From NCBI GenBank assembly GCA_017959005.1, contig JAGDBO010000009.1, forward strand, positions 1 to 64,000: DNA of 64,000 nt, read 5' to 3'. Numbering within the stretch: the stretch's first letter is position 1; the number at the start of each line of letters is the position of its first letter. This stretch comes from Bacteroidales bacterium (GTDB lineage: Bacteria > Bacteroidota > Bacteroidia > Bacteroidales > UBA932). Under the pieces are notes generated by a model. It saw only the letters and a program-made list of their open reading frames with translations. It was not told where the DNA came from and ran no database searches. This document shows, in pieces, positions 26,568 through 34,685 of the stretch. A program made the translations under genes and the position numbers.

Positions 26568-26840
26568 ATGATTATTGATGATAAGATTCTTGATAATCTG
26601 ACGGAACAAGCTAAAGCTAATTCTCGTTTACGAATGGCTTTGGACCTCCGCAACACGCCGGACGACCAAAGTCAACGAATGCTAAACACCCTGGAGCCCG
26701 GCACTGTGATGCCAATCCATCGGCATCGTGCCAGCTCGGAGACGGTTGTCGTTATTCGTGGAAAGATCCGTTGGATATTCTATGATGAGAAGGGTGTAGA
26801 GACGGAGCGAGTGGTGCTTGATGCTGATGGGGAAAAGAAA
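26568..26840 (+). pseudogene. wbuC: wbuC N-terminal fragment
   Basis: The frame (open to 26924) matches the first 90 or so residues of the intact WbuC at 9485: ALDLRNTPDDQSQRMLN, then the cupin motif PIHRHRASSETVVVIRG, up to VVLDADGEK. After that the frame runs into an unrelated hairpin-rich stretch and stops, so the second cupin motif is lost. A 68-bp block (26718-26785) differs from 9635-9702 at a single base, while flanking coding sequence is clearly more diverged. Confidence 0.85.
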
Positions 26841-26912
26841 ATAGGTTGCAGCGCTGGCAACACTGCAACCTATCAAAAGACAAACATTCTGCAATTTGCA
26901 ACTTGCAGAATG
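26841..26912. repeat. Pair of perfect hairpins at the wbuC fragment break
   Basis: ATAGGTTGCAG (26841-26851) pairs with CTGCAACCTAT (26863-26873), and CATTCTGCAA (26885-26894) pairs with TTGCAGAATG (26903-26912). Both arms share the TTGCAG/CTGCAA word. The pair sits between the broken wbuC end and the 3' end of the minus-strand HNH gene. It may be a terminator for that gene or a recombination end. Confidence 0.7.
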
Positions 26913-26920
26913 CAAAACTG

Positions 26921-27211
26921 TTAGAGACGTTTGTTGTGGTCTCCTTCTGAGGTCACAGCGCAGCTAAGTCTTCCGTTTGACTTGGCCATGTTGTTCTCCC
27001 ACTGCAAAGGATGCAGGTTTGACAACGCATCTCTGCCACCTTTGGACTGCGGTGTGATGTGGTCGATTTCCCAGCCATAAATTGATGAGCGATTTCCGTA
27101 CTCGCTGAACCTCATCCAGGCGCCACACTGGTCTTTGCGATACTTGGAACCGTCGTAACCTGGTACGGCTTGTCCCTTGTTCCAAACTTGAAGAATGAGA
27201 TTATCTTCCAT
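26921..27211 (-). CDS. Small HNH endonuclease
   Basis: The 96-aa protein carries a compact HNH core: YGWEIDHITPQSKGG, then SNLHPLQWENNMAKS. The EIDHI supplies the catalytic His, the LSNLHPL the Asn, and the last His is replaced within WENNMAKSN as in many small HNH proteins. It has no partner ATPase on its strand and is the only minus-strand gene in the island. A purine-rich ribosome site (aaaggagg) lies about 30 nt before the start. It may be a mobile or defence nuclease; the target is unknown. Confidence 0.78.
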   Translation of the reverse strand: MEDNLILQVWNKGQAVPGYDGSKYRKDQCGAWMRFSEYGNRSSIYGWEIDHITPQSKGGRDALSNLHPLQWENNMAKSNGRLSCAVTSEGDHNKRL

Positions 27212-27394
27212 ATTTTTTTATTAAGTCCTCTCTGCCTCCTTTAAGCAGGGTTTTAAGTTCGAGGACTCATTTTTTACTATGGCAACTAAGATGCCAGATG
27301 GTCGAAGAATGACATAATGGCGGTTTTTATCTGAAAATTTCGTGAAAATTGAACGAAAATTAAAAATAGATTCATTTAATTTAAATATTTATTG

Positions 27395-27402
27395 TATCTT
27401 TG
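27395..27402 (+). promoter_or_regulatory. Bacteroidota -7 element of the RloA/RloB operon
   Basis: TATCTTTG matches TAnnTTTG and lies 25 nt before the ATG at 27428, inside a very AT-rich stretch. The -33 position reads TTC rather than TTG. Confidence 0.6.
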
Positions 27403-27427
27403 CACCGTTATTTAATACTGATCAATT

Positions 27428-28753
27428 ATGATAGCAGAGTTTAAAATCAGGAATTTCTATTCGTTGCGGGATGAGCAGACATTGAGTTTTATCCCTACTA
27501 ACGATAATACGTTTCGTGATATATACACCGAAGAGGTGGCAGACGATGTCTCGCTTTTGAAAATAGGCTGCATCTATGGCTCCAATGCTTCGGGTAAGAC
27601 AAATATTCTGAAGGCACTTGATTTCTTCTCTAAGTTCATGGTTGATGACAGTTTGAACAAAGGCGATGAGATTGGATTTGTGCCTTTCTTGCTGGATGAA
27701 GTGTCAGAGAAAGAGCGGACTCAGTTTGAAATGACTTTCTATCTGAACCGTGAGAAGTATAAGCTCAGTCTGGTGTTGGACAAGAAGGTTATCCATGAGG
27801 AAACCTTGCAGGTCTATTCATCATTTCAGCCTACTTTATTGTATAAGCGTACTTATAATGCTGAAAGGGATGCTACAGATATCATGTTTGGCGGAAAAGT
27901 GGGCTTGGTCAAGAAAAGCAGGGAGGCCATTGAGGGTAATGCTATCAACAACCGAACTGTTATCGCTTCATTCGGAAAGTCAAATGTGGAGAAGTCCAGG
28001 TTGAATTTGGTTTATGAGTTCTTTTCCCAGAGGATTGCCCCCATCATGTATCCCCAGAGCAGTCTGATGGGCTTTACGAAGCGTAGGATTACTAAAGATA
28101 AGGACGGACGTTTGAAGAAGTTCATCCTACATTTCCTAAAGGCATCAGATTTCAATATCTCGGACATCGCCATTCATGAAGAGGAGGTGAATATTACTCC
28201 GGAAATGGAGCTGATAATTAAGAATACTCCTGGGATGCCCGAGAAGGCAAAAGAGGAAGTCCTGAAAAAGGGGACGCTTCAATCGGACGAGATGTTTTTT
28301 GTGCATCAAACCAGCAATGGAGACAAGGAGCTTTATGAGGAGTTAGAGTCGCGCGGAACCAAGAGATATATGGGATTGGCTGCAATCCTTTATGACTTGT
28401 TAGTTCACGGCGTCATTCTTCCTGTAGATGAAATAGAGACCAGTATCCACTACGAATTGCTTTCATATTTTATCAAAGTATTCCTGGTGAACAGTAAACG
28501 GGGAACTCAGTTAATTGTTTCAACTCATGACATCAACCTGCTGGATGAGGATTATATCCGTAGGGATGTGATTTGGTTCACGGACAAGAACGATGGTGGC
28601 GAGACTCAGCTGATTAGGCTGTCAACCCTTGGTCTGCACAAGACATTGTCGGTTTACAATGCTTACAGGCAGGAGAAGCTTGTGGATCTGCCTTTCCTTG
28701 ACAGTATTTATATGGACATGGATGAATACTATGAGCATCAGACAGAGGAATAG
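27428..28753 (+). CDS. AAA-family ATPase, RloA / AbiLi-like
   Basis: The 441-aa protein is an ABC-like AAA ATPase. It opens with EFKIRNFYSLRDEQTLSF, Walker A is YGSNASGKTN near residue 51, and the end holds LPVDEIETSIHYEL (Walker B) and LIVSTHDINLL (H-loop). The next gene encodes a RloB-like protein and overlaps it by 23 nt. This pair is known as RloA/RloB from restriction-linked ORFs and as AbiL (AbiLi/AbiLii) in abortive infection. The ATPase is thought to sense infection and control RloB. It has its own -7 element. Confidence 0.85.
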   Translation: MIAEFKIRNFYSLRDEQTLSFIPTNDNTFRDIYTEEVADDVSLLKIGCIYGSNASGKTNILKALDFFSKFMVDDSLNKGDEIGFVPFLLDEVSEKERTQFEMTFYLNREKYKLSLVLDKKVIHEETLQVYSSFQPTLLYKRTYNAERDATDIMFGGKVGLVKKSREAIEGNAINNRTVIASFGKSNVEKSRLNLVYEFFSQRIAPIMYPQSSLMGFTKRRITKDKDGRLKKFILHFLKASDFNISDIAIHEEEVNITPEMELIIKNTPGMPEKAKEEVLKKGTLQSDEMFFVHQTSNGDKELYEELESRGTKRYMGLAAILYDLLVHGVILPVDEIETSIHYELLSYFIKVFLVNSKRGTQLIVSTHDINLLDEDYIRRDVIWFTDKNDGGETQLIRLSTLGLHKTLSVYNAYRQEKLVDLPFLDSIYMDMDEYYEHQTEE

Positions 28754-29336
28754 AAGAGAGCGTAAGAGCATAGCCATCATTGGCGAGGGGCTGACGGAGT
28801 ATCGCTACATAGACGACATGCGCACGACTGAACGCTACAGGTTCAGTCTGGTGCCCGGTATCCCCAAGCATTCGGACCTGGATGATATAGTGAATCTTGC
28901 CAATGAGCGTGTGAAGGCAGGGTACGACTATGTGTTGTGTCTGATAGATATGGACGTGATAGAGGGCAACCACGAGAAGATGGAGCTTTACCGCGCACTG
29001 AAGAGGGAGAATCCCAAGATCTTCTTTGTGGAGTCCAGCCCTTGTACAGAATACTGGTTTCTGATGCACTATATGCCCAGGCCATCAAGTAAGGAATATG
29101 CCAATTACGATGCCGTGGCTCAGGAACTAAAGAAGCACATTCCCAACTATGACAAGACTGAGGCATTCTTCAACAAGACCCATATCTACAGGGAGTTGAA
29201 GGAGAAGGGCGATATGGCACGGGCCATTCAGATGTCTCGTGACTTGGATGAATTGCGTGAGAAGGAACCCGAGGTATACAAGTCCTACTCTCAGATGTAT
29301 AAGCTGTTTGATGTTATTGAGGAGATAATGAAGTAG
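28731..29336 (+). CDS. RloB / AbiLii-like protein
   Basis: The 201-aa protein starts MSIRQRNRRERKSIAIIGEG, the usual RloB opening. It contains GEGLTEYRYID, a CLIDMD pair of acidic residues and SSPCTEYWFLMHY, which recall a Toprim-like nuclease arrangement (Glu, then Asp-x-Asp). This would make it the effector of the AbiL-type pair. I start at the ATG at 28731, inside the ATPase gene; an earlier in-frame start at 28629 would lie deep inside it and add unrelated residues. Confidence 0.83.
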   Translation: MSIRQRNRRERKSIAIIGEGLTEYRYIDDMRTTERYRFSLVPGIPKHSDLDDIVNLANERVKAGYDYVLCLIDMDVIEGNHEKMELYRALKRENPKIFFVESSPCTEYWFLMHYMPRPSSKEYANYDAVAQELKKHIPNYDKTEAFFNKTHIYRELKEKGDMARAIQMSRDLDELREKEPEVYKSYSQMYKLFDVIEEIMK

Positions 29337-29435
29337 GGGGTAAAGAGATGAAGCCTGGAAGTATGGAGTAATACATAGAAATGAAGCAAGTATTGACGTG
29401 TATAAACAAAAGAAACGATATAAGTAAATGATGTT

Positions 29436-30644
29436 ATGAAATACCTATACATTGACGCAAATAATAGGGTGTCTTTTGATGAGGACAATTATTTTCTTAA
29501 TGGGAAGCCACAGTCAAACGAGCATAATGAAGATGCCTCGCTTTTGGCTAAACGGTTGGCGTCTTCAGTAGTTGCAGAAACCATTATACGTCTTTCTAAT
29601 GCGTTTAAGAATGTGGCAGTTCTAACTGCTGCCGGCACTTCAATGGACAATGGTGCTAATAGCGGCAAAAGTCGTGAAGGCCTTTGGAAATGTTGTGAAC
29701 AGGAGATTAATGCACTTTATGATGCATTGAAAGATAAAGGCGAAACCCTGAAGGCCAATTTAGACAAAGCAAAATCAGATAATAATATAGAAGATTTCCT
29801 TTCTATCGTTGTTATTTACGAAAAACTAAACGGGGAAATCACAGTTGATGGAGAATCCTTGCGTGGAAAACTACAGCAAAAGATCTCAGATGTCTGCACG
29901 TTAAAACTGGATGCTAGTAACATGCACCATGCAGACTTCTTACGTAAACTGACAGCAAGAAAACCAAGTGATCCAAGAGTACAGCTATATACCACCAATT
30001 ATGACACGCTTTTTGAGCAGGCTGCCATGCAAGCAGGATTAACGGTGATAGATGGTTTTTCTTTCTCTAACCCTCGAAAATTTAATGGGGTGAATTTTGA
30101 TTATGATATAGTATATCGTGAGCGCTCGCGAATAAAACCAGATGAAAGTTTTATTCCCAATGTATTTCAGCTTTTGAAAGTTCACGGCAGTATAGACTGG
30201 TGGAAAAGTGCGGATGGAAATATATATCAAAAAGATGACGTGCAGTCTCCTTGCATCATTTATCCGGCAAGTGATAAATATGAAAGCTCATATGAGCAGC
30301 CCTATATAGAACTTATTGCACATTTTCAACAAACACTAAGAAAAGAAGGGACGCTCCTGATAGTCATCGGATTCGGATTTAAGGATAAGCATTTACAAAG
30401 TATCATTAAAGAAGCAGTTAACCAGAATTCTCATTTCCATCTAATTATAGTTTGTTATGGTACAGAAGATGGAGTCGAAACAGGGATTCAACCAAACTTT
30501 GCATCTGATTTTATCATCGGTGAAGAGATGAAGGTGCCATCTAATGTTTCAGTATTGTTTTCTACTTTCAAAGATTTTGTAGAAGCATATCCTCTTAACC
30601 AATCGTATACAGATAATTCCAAATTACAAAATGCAACCATTTGA
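29436..30644 (+). CDS. SIR2-domain protein of a SIR2-HerA defence pair
   Basis: The 402-aa protein has a SIR2-type NAD-binding domain: VLTAAGTSMDNG (residues 63-73, equivalent of GAGxS), YTTNYDTLFE near 190, KVHGSIDWW with the likely catalytic His near 250, and VIGFGFKDKHLQ near 310. It overlaps a HerA-like ATPase gene by 14 nt. SIR2-HerA complexes deplete NAD+ (and may cut DNA) during phage infection. The 60 residues before the SIR2 core are unassigned. The gene is AT-rich relative to its neighbours. Confidence 0.87.
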   Translation: MKYLYIDANNRVSFDEDNYFLNGKPQSNEHNEDASLLAKRLASSVVAETIIRLSNAFKNVAVLTAAGTSMDNGANSGKSREGLWKCCEQEINALYDALKDKGETLKANLDKAKSDNNIEDFLSIVVIYEKLNGEITVDGESLRGKLQQKISDVCTLKLDASNMHHADFLRKLTARKPSDPRVQLYTTNYDTLFEQAAMQAGLTVIDGFSFSNPRKFNGVNFDYDIVYRERSRIKPDESFIPNVFQLLKVHGSIDWWKSADGNIYQKDDVQSPCIIYPASDKYESSYEQPYIELIAHFQQTLRKEGTLLIVIGFGFKDKHLQSIIKEAVNQNSHFHLIIVCYGTEDGVETGIQPNFASDFIIGEEMKVPSNVSVLFSTFKDFVEAYPLNQSYTDNSKLQNATI

Positions 30645-32370
30645 CCATCATAAGTTTTTGGGCTATGTCGCCGAGGTGACACCTGGATATATAAGAGTCC
30701 AGATGCCATCTGCGTTGCACCTTACCAGCTTCTATCATCAGGGAGAGGTGTACAATGGTGGCAATGTTGGAAGCTTTGTAGTTGTAGAAGGAGCAGAATT
30801 TGGTTTTCTTGGACGATTGTTCGAGTTAACCTTGACCCAAGTTGAACGTCAGGCTATTACAGAGCAAAATCTTCAGCAACCAGAACAGACATTTCATCCT
30901 GTCGCAAAAGTTGAACTCCTTGCATTATTCTCCGTATATGCCCCGGAAAAAATTATCAAGACAGTTTCTCGCTATCCGGTAATCGGGGCAAAAGTTTTTT
31001 CTTGCTCAAATGAGCAAATCGGTCACTATATTGAGACGTTTGGTATAAAACCGGAGAGTATTAAAGGAGCACCATTTGTTCCATTAGGCAAATTGACCTC
31101 TAATGGGCAGGAGTGTCATGTGTCACTTGATTCTCTCTTCGGGCGTCATTGTGCAGTTCTTGGCACAACAGGCGGAGGTAAGAGCTGGACTGTAGCAAAG
31201 TTGATAGAACTCTACACAGAGCATACAAAGAATAAATGTATTCTTATAGACGCCACAGGAGAATATGCGACAGTTGAAGATCAACAGAATAGTATTCAAA
31301 TGGGCACAGGTGATTATATTTTCGATTATAAGAACCTGACAGTAGATGAGATGTTTTATCTTCTTCATCCGTCCGCAAAAACACAAGTCCCCAAACTTAT
31401 GGAGGCTATTCGCTCGTTGAAGATGGTTGAAATTGATAATGGGGGATCTTTAAATGTCTACTATGCAAAAGACCCTAACGACCCTACTAAATTCATCAGA
31501 GGAAATGTCTTTAAAGCGAATAATCCAAAGCGGCCACTTCAAGTATTCTATTATCAGCATATCAATGAGATTGAGGATCGCACTTGCCGCTTTGATTTCA
31601 ATTTACTCGCTGCTCAAATAACACAGGAATGCGTTTGGGATACCGATCAGAGAGCCCCGGCAAATTACGGTGGGAAGGTAGATAATGATATTTCAAACTG
31701 CGTTAGCCTTATTTCACGCGTTAATAATATCTCTTCTACGGGAGAATATAATCAGATATTTGGGTTCAATAAGACCAAGTTGGGTAGAGAGACAAAAGAT
31801 TTAACAGTCGCGATAGATGAATTCTTAGCTGGTGATAATAGTTGCATGCGTATTGATTTCTCGCGAGTTAGCTTTGACTATCAAGTTCGAGAAATACTTG
31901 TCAACGCTATTGGTAAGTATTTGCTCTATAAAGCCAGAGACAATAAATTTAAAGATTCCCCTCTGGTTATTTTTATTGATGAGGCTCACCAGTTCTTGAA
32001 CAAAGCAATAGCAGATGAGTATTTTGCTGCAAAACCATTAGATGCTTTTGAACAGATTTCTAAAGAAGCGCGAAAATATGGTCTTTTCTTGTGCATAGCA
32101 ACACAGATGCCTCGTGATATTCCATTGGGGACACTGAGTCAAATGGGAACATTCATTGTTCACAGGCTTATTAATGAACAAGATAAGAAAGCTGTTGAAA
32201 GTGCTGCATCTGCTGCCAATAGGAATAGTTTAGCTTATTTGCCTATTCTTGGTGAGGGCGAGGCCTTGATGGTTGGTGTTGACTTTCCGATGCCACTGAC
32301 TCTTAAGATTAACGAACCCGTTCATAAGCCTAACTCAAATACCCCCAAGTTCAAGAAGAAAGATGAGTAA
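30631..32370 (+). CDS. HerA-like ATPase of the SIR2-HerA pair
   Basis: The 579-aa protein matches HerA/FtsK-type ATPases (DUF87 group). An N-terminal HAS-barrel-like domain (about residues 1-100) is followed by Walker A GTTGGGKSWT near residue 177, Walker B VIFIDEAHQFL near 447, and CIATQMPRDIPLG and an Arg-containing VHRLINEQDKK in the C-terminal part. In the family it forms hexamers that act on DNA; with SIR2 it forms a large complex that controls NADase activity. It begins inside the SIR2 gene, so the two are coupled. A hairpin with a T-run lies about 165 nt downstream. Confidence 0.88.
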   Translation: MQPFDHHKFLGYVAEVTPGYIRVQMPSALHLTSFYHQGEVYNGGNVGSFVVVEGAEFGFLGRLFELTLTQVERQAITEQNLQQPEQTFHPVAKVELLALFSVYAPEKIIKTVSRYPVIGAKVFSCSNEQIGHYIETFGIKPESIKGAPFVPLGKLTSNGQECHVSLDSLFGRHCAVLGTTGGGKSWTVAKLIELYTEHTKNKCILIDATGEYATVEDQQNSIQMGTGDYIFDYKNLTVDEMFYLLHPSAKTQVPKLMEAIRSLKMVEIDNGGSLNVYYAKDPNDPTKFIRGNVFKANNPKRPLQVFYYQHINEIEDRTCRFDFNLLAAQITQECVWDTDQRAPANYGGKVDNDISNCVSLISRVNNISSTGEYNQIFGFNKTKLGRETKDLTVAIDEFLAGDNSCMRIDFSRVSFDYQVREILVNAIGKYLLYKARDNKFKDSPLVIFIDEAHQFLNKAIADEYFAAKPLDAFEQISKEARKYGLFLCIATQMPRDIPLGTLSQMGTFIVHRLINEQDKKAVESAASAANRNSLAYLPILGEGEALMVGVDFPMPLTLKINEPVHKPNSNTPKFKKKDE

Positions 32371-32534
32371 CATTATTTTAGGGAGAAAAGAATAAAGAGA
32401 CGGGCGACTGATAAGGAGCCGGTCTCTGTGGGAAGTGGAAGGCTCTGTGGCGCGATAGCGACACTGTGCCTGAAGCGGTGGCTATTGACCAGCATCGGCA
32501 TGTTAAGATGTTAAATTGTTAAATGTTAAATATT

Positions 32535-32567
32535 GGGCTTTCGAGGAATCGTGAGCCCTGTTTTTTG
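32535..32567 (+). terminator. Probable terminator after SIR2-HerA
   Basis: GGGCT pairs with AGCCC over a loosely paired centre and is followed by a T-rich tail (tgttttttg). The stem is short, so strength is uncertain. Confidence 0.4.
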
Positions 32568-32974
32568 TCAGCCATCCAGTAGATAGAATTGAGAATTTTG
32601 CGGAGGACTTTTGAGAATTTTGTTTGGCTAATTTGCTGGTTATGAGTTATGAATAGCGGTAATGGTGAATATTAAGAAAACTTCAATAATGGCCAAATAT
32701 TGAAGAAAAAGTAGATAATTGGCGAATATCAGGGAAAAGGCTGATATTTCATAAAAATGCGAGAATTGCAAATAAATGAAATGAGAGCAGGGGGCGAAAA
32801 TTGAAAATCTTGGGAGTTTTTGGATTGAAAATCTTGGGAATTTGGAAAGAGAAAAGAGTCAATAATGGGGATATATTGAAGAAATAGTAGATAAAATAAC
32901 TGCATTTTGCATAGGATTAGATAGCCTTTTGAGCCTATAATTGTTAATTATAGTGTTATTTACCTATATTTTTC

Positions 32975-33004
32975 TTGTCGGATGAAATAAAAGTTGTATT
33001 TTTG
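32975..33004 (+). promoter_or_regulatory. Promoter of satD-DUF3307 (TTG-N19-TATTTTTG)
   Basis: TTG at 32975-32977, a 19-base spacer and TATTTTTG at 32997-33004 match the Bacteroidota sigma-ABfr consensus exactly. The ATG follows 9 nt after the -7 element, so the leader is very short. Confidence 0.75.
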
Positions 33005-33012
33005 CAAGCGAT

Positions 33013-33660
33013 ATGAATAAGGTTTATGCAACATTATCTGCTGATATAGTGGATTCTACGTCACTTTCAGCTGAGGATACAGTCAAATTGAAAGAGTCTC
33101 TTGAAGGCTTTTTCCCCGTGATGAAGTCGTTTTGTGGCGAAGCATGGGGAAGGGTGGTCCGTGGCGACTCTGTGGAGTGTGTGATACCTGAAGTGGCGCA
33201 ATCGTTGCGAATTGCGTTACTCTTGAAATGCTATGTGAAGATGCTGGAACTGGATTCTGCCAGCAGGGCGAAGAAGAAGAAGGGAATAAGGGTTGTGATC
33301 GGTCTTGGCTCGCTGAGGATAAATGACAAAAAGAATGGGATCATCGACGGAGAGGCTATTTACAACTCTGGCCGCGAACTGGATAAGTTATCCGGATCGG
33401 ACGGCATAACGCTGTCGCTTGTTTCAAGCGAGATGAACGTGGGCGGCTATTCTGCCCTGTGTGACATTTTGGGCTTTGTGGTGACACGGGCAACCGGTAA
33501 GCAGTGTCAGGTGTTGTATCACTTGTTGCTGGGTGAGACGCAGATGCAGATTGCCAAGAAATTGGGACTGGAACAGCCTACGGTGAACCAGCATGCGGCT
33601 GCTGTGGGTTGGAGCGCTATCCAGCGGGCATTGTCGAAGTATGAATCTGAAAACATATGA
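33013..33660 (+). CDS. SatD-family protein with nucleotide-cyclase-like core and C-terminal HTH
   Basis: The 215-aa protein matches the SatD family. Its first 150 residues recall the class III nucleotide cyclase fold: SADIVDSTSL (D11, D14), GRVVRGDSVECV (D52), VVIGLGSL and GEAIYNSGRELDKL (N118, R121), in the order expected for metal Asp, metal Asp and the Asn/Arg pair, although the Asn-Arg spacing is one residue short. The end (about 178-215) is a helix-turn-helix: ETQMQIAKKLGLEQPTVNQ. Role is unknown; SatD was named from a streptococcal acid-tolerance locus. It overlaps a membrane protein gene by 4 nt and has an exact consensus promoter. Confidence 0.72.
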   Translation: MNKVYATLSADIVDSTSLSAEDTVKLKESLEGFFPVMKSFCGEAWGRVVRGDSVECVIPEVAQSLRIALLLKCYVKMLELDSASRAKKKKGIRVVIGLGSLRINDKKNGIIDGEAIYNSGRELDKLSGSDGITLSLVSSEMNVGGYSALCDILGFVVTRATGKQCQVLYHLLLGETQMQIAKKLGLEQPTVNQHAAAVGWSAIQRALSKYESENI

Positions 33661-34346
33661 TTATAGAACTATTATTGAGTCTGGTTTTGGCCCATCTTGT
33701 GGCTGACTTTATGCTGCAGACGGGAGAGTCTTGCAAAGATAAGAAGGAGAGGCACTGGAAAAGCCCGCATCACTATGTGCATGCTTTGATTGTGTTTGGA
33801 TTGGCCTGGCTGGTTTCGTGGGATGTCTGCTTTTGGTGGGGTGCGCTGGCTATAGGCGTGGCTCACTTTGTCATTGATATGTGGAAATCGTACCGCGATG
33901 ACAATGTGAAGTGGTTTGCCTTGGATCAGGTCCTTCATCTGCTGGTGATTGCCGGAGTGGCTTATGCCTGGACTAACTGCCATGATTGGAGTTTGCCATT
34001 TGGCATTGAGCTGTGGTATGTGGCTGCGGCCGTTGCCCTGCTCGTTTGCTGGAAACCAGCGAATATCTTTATCAAGCTGATGTTGAAGCACTATAGTGTG
34101 AATATGCCTGCCGAGAAAGAGAGCGGATTTAATGCTGGAGCGTTGATTGGAACTATTGAGCGGTGGCTGATACTGTTATTTGTGTGCTTGGGGCGTTACG
34201 ATGCGCTGGGCTTGTTGATAGCAGCAAAATCAATTATCCGTTTCAGCGAGAAGGATACCGCCAAGACGGAGTATGTGCTGGCCGGAACGCTGCTGAGTAT
34301 CTTTATTGCCGTGCTGGCAGGGATGATGGTGATTGGGGTGAAATAG
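33657..34346 (+). CDS. DUF3307 membrane protein
   Basis: The 229-aa protein has the DUF3307 opening LVLAHLVADFMLQTGESC followed by KSPHHYVHALIVFGLAWLV and FVIDMWK, with about five membrane segments over its length. DUF3307 genes often sit next to satD; the reason is unknown. The His and Asp residues inside the first membrane segments are a family feature and could bind metal or carry protons (inference). The start overlaps the satD stop (ATGA), so the two are coupled. Confidence 0.8.
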   Translation: MIIELLLSLVLAHLVADFMLQTGESCKDKKERHWKSPHHYVHALIVFGLAWLVSWDVCFWWGALAIGVAHFVIDMWKSYRDDNVKWFALDQVLHLLVIAGVAYAWTNCHDWSLPFGIELWYVAAAVALLVCWKPANIFIKLMLKHYSVNMPAEKESGFNAGALIGTIERWLILLFVCLGRYDALGLLIAAKSIIRFSEKDTAKTEYVLAGTLLSIFIAVLAGMMVIGVK

Positions 34347-34390
34347 AATTATAATACAATAGTATGCCGACGAGAATGGTTGATAAGGTG

Positions 34391-34444
34391 TGGTGAGAGT
34401 GAAAAGGGGAGAGAGTGGAAGGGGAACTATCGCGGAGGAAAAGA
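34391..34444 (+). repeat. Border repeat, copy 3
   Basis: Contains ggtgagagtgaaaagggga and ggggaactatcgcggaggaa, a shortened form of the repeat at 26421. It lies between the DUF3307 gene and the protease module. Confidence 0.75.
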
Positions 34445-34451
34445 ATGTTAC

Positions 34452-34482
34452 TTGCATTTTTAATGCTTTTTGAATATTTTTG
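34452..34482 (+). promoter_or_regulatory. Promoter of the small protein + protease pair
   Basis: TTG at 34452-34454, a 20-base spacer and TATTTTTG at 34475-34482 match the Bacteroidota consensus. The ATG of the small gene lies 19 nt downstream. Confidence 0.7.
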
Positions 34483-34501
34483 CTCAAGTTAGTTATTTGT
34501 T

Positions 34502-34675
34502 ATGATTGAAAATGATAACAAAGATTTGGTAGAACAGTATACTTCTATGATGAAGGACCATGAGCCAAATCTCTATACGTCAGGGTCCTGGCCTATGGAA
34601 AATGGAGTTTATAAGCAGTATTCTGCTTATGATAATCAAAACAATTCGGTAGGGGGGACCAGTTATAGCCTTTGA
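34502..34675 (+). CDS. Small protein (57 aa) upstream of the ClpP-fold protease
   Basis: The frame starts MIENDNKDLVEQYTSMMKD and ends GGTSYSL; it is acidic and polar, without a signal peptide or membrane segment. It lies 19 nt after a good promoter and 10 nt before the protease gene, so it is probably translated and co-transcribed. Function unknown; a substrate, adaptor or inhibitor of the protease is possible. I recognise no family. Confidence 0.5.
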   Translation: MIENDNKDLVEQYTSMMKDHEPNLYTSGSWPMENGVYKQYSAYDNQNNSVGGTSYSL

Positions 34676-34685
34676 TTTATTTATT

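Larger units (their letters stand above)
32371..33012. other. Intergenic stretch with a terminator-like hairpin and short tandem words
   Basis: No gene is seen in these 642 bases. GGGCT...AGCCC at 32535-32558 followed by TGTTTTTTG looks like a weak terminator. Further on, two near-copies of ttgaaaatcttggga (about 32803 and 32826) and two of ttgaagaaa.agtagata (about 32700 and 32878) repeat in AT-rich sequence. The right end holds the promoter of the next gene. Confidence 0.5.

Noticed and set aside
26255-26656. 133-aa open frame on the minus strand over border repeat 2
   Set aside because: It is Pro/Ser/His-rich because it reads the purine-rich repeat backwards; a similar false frame appears over copy 4.
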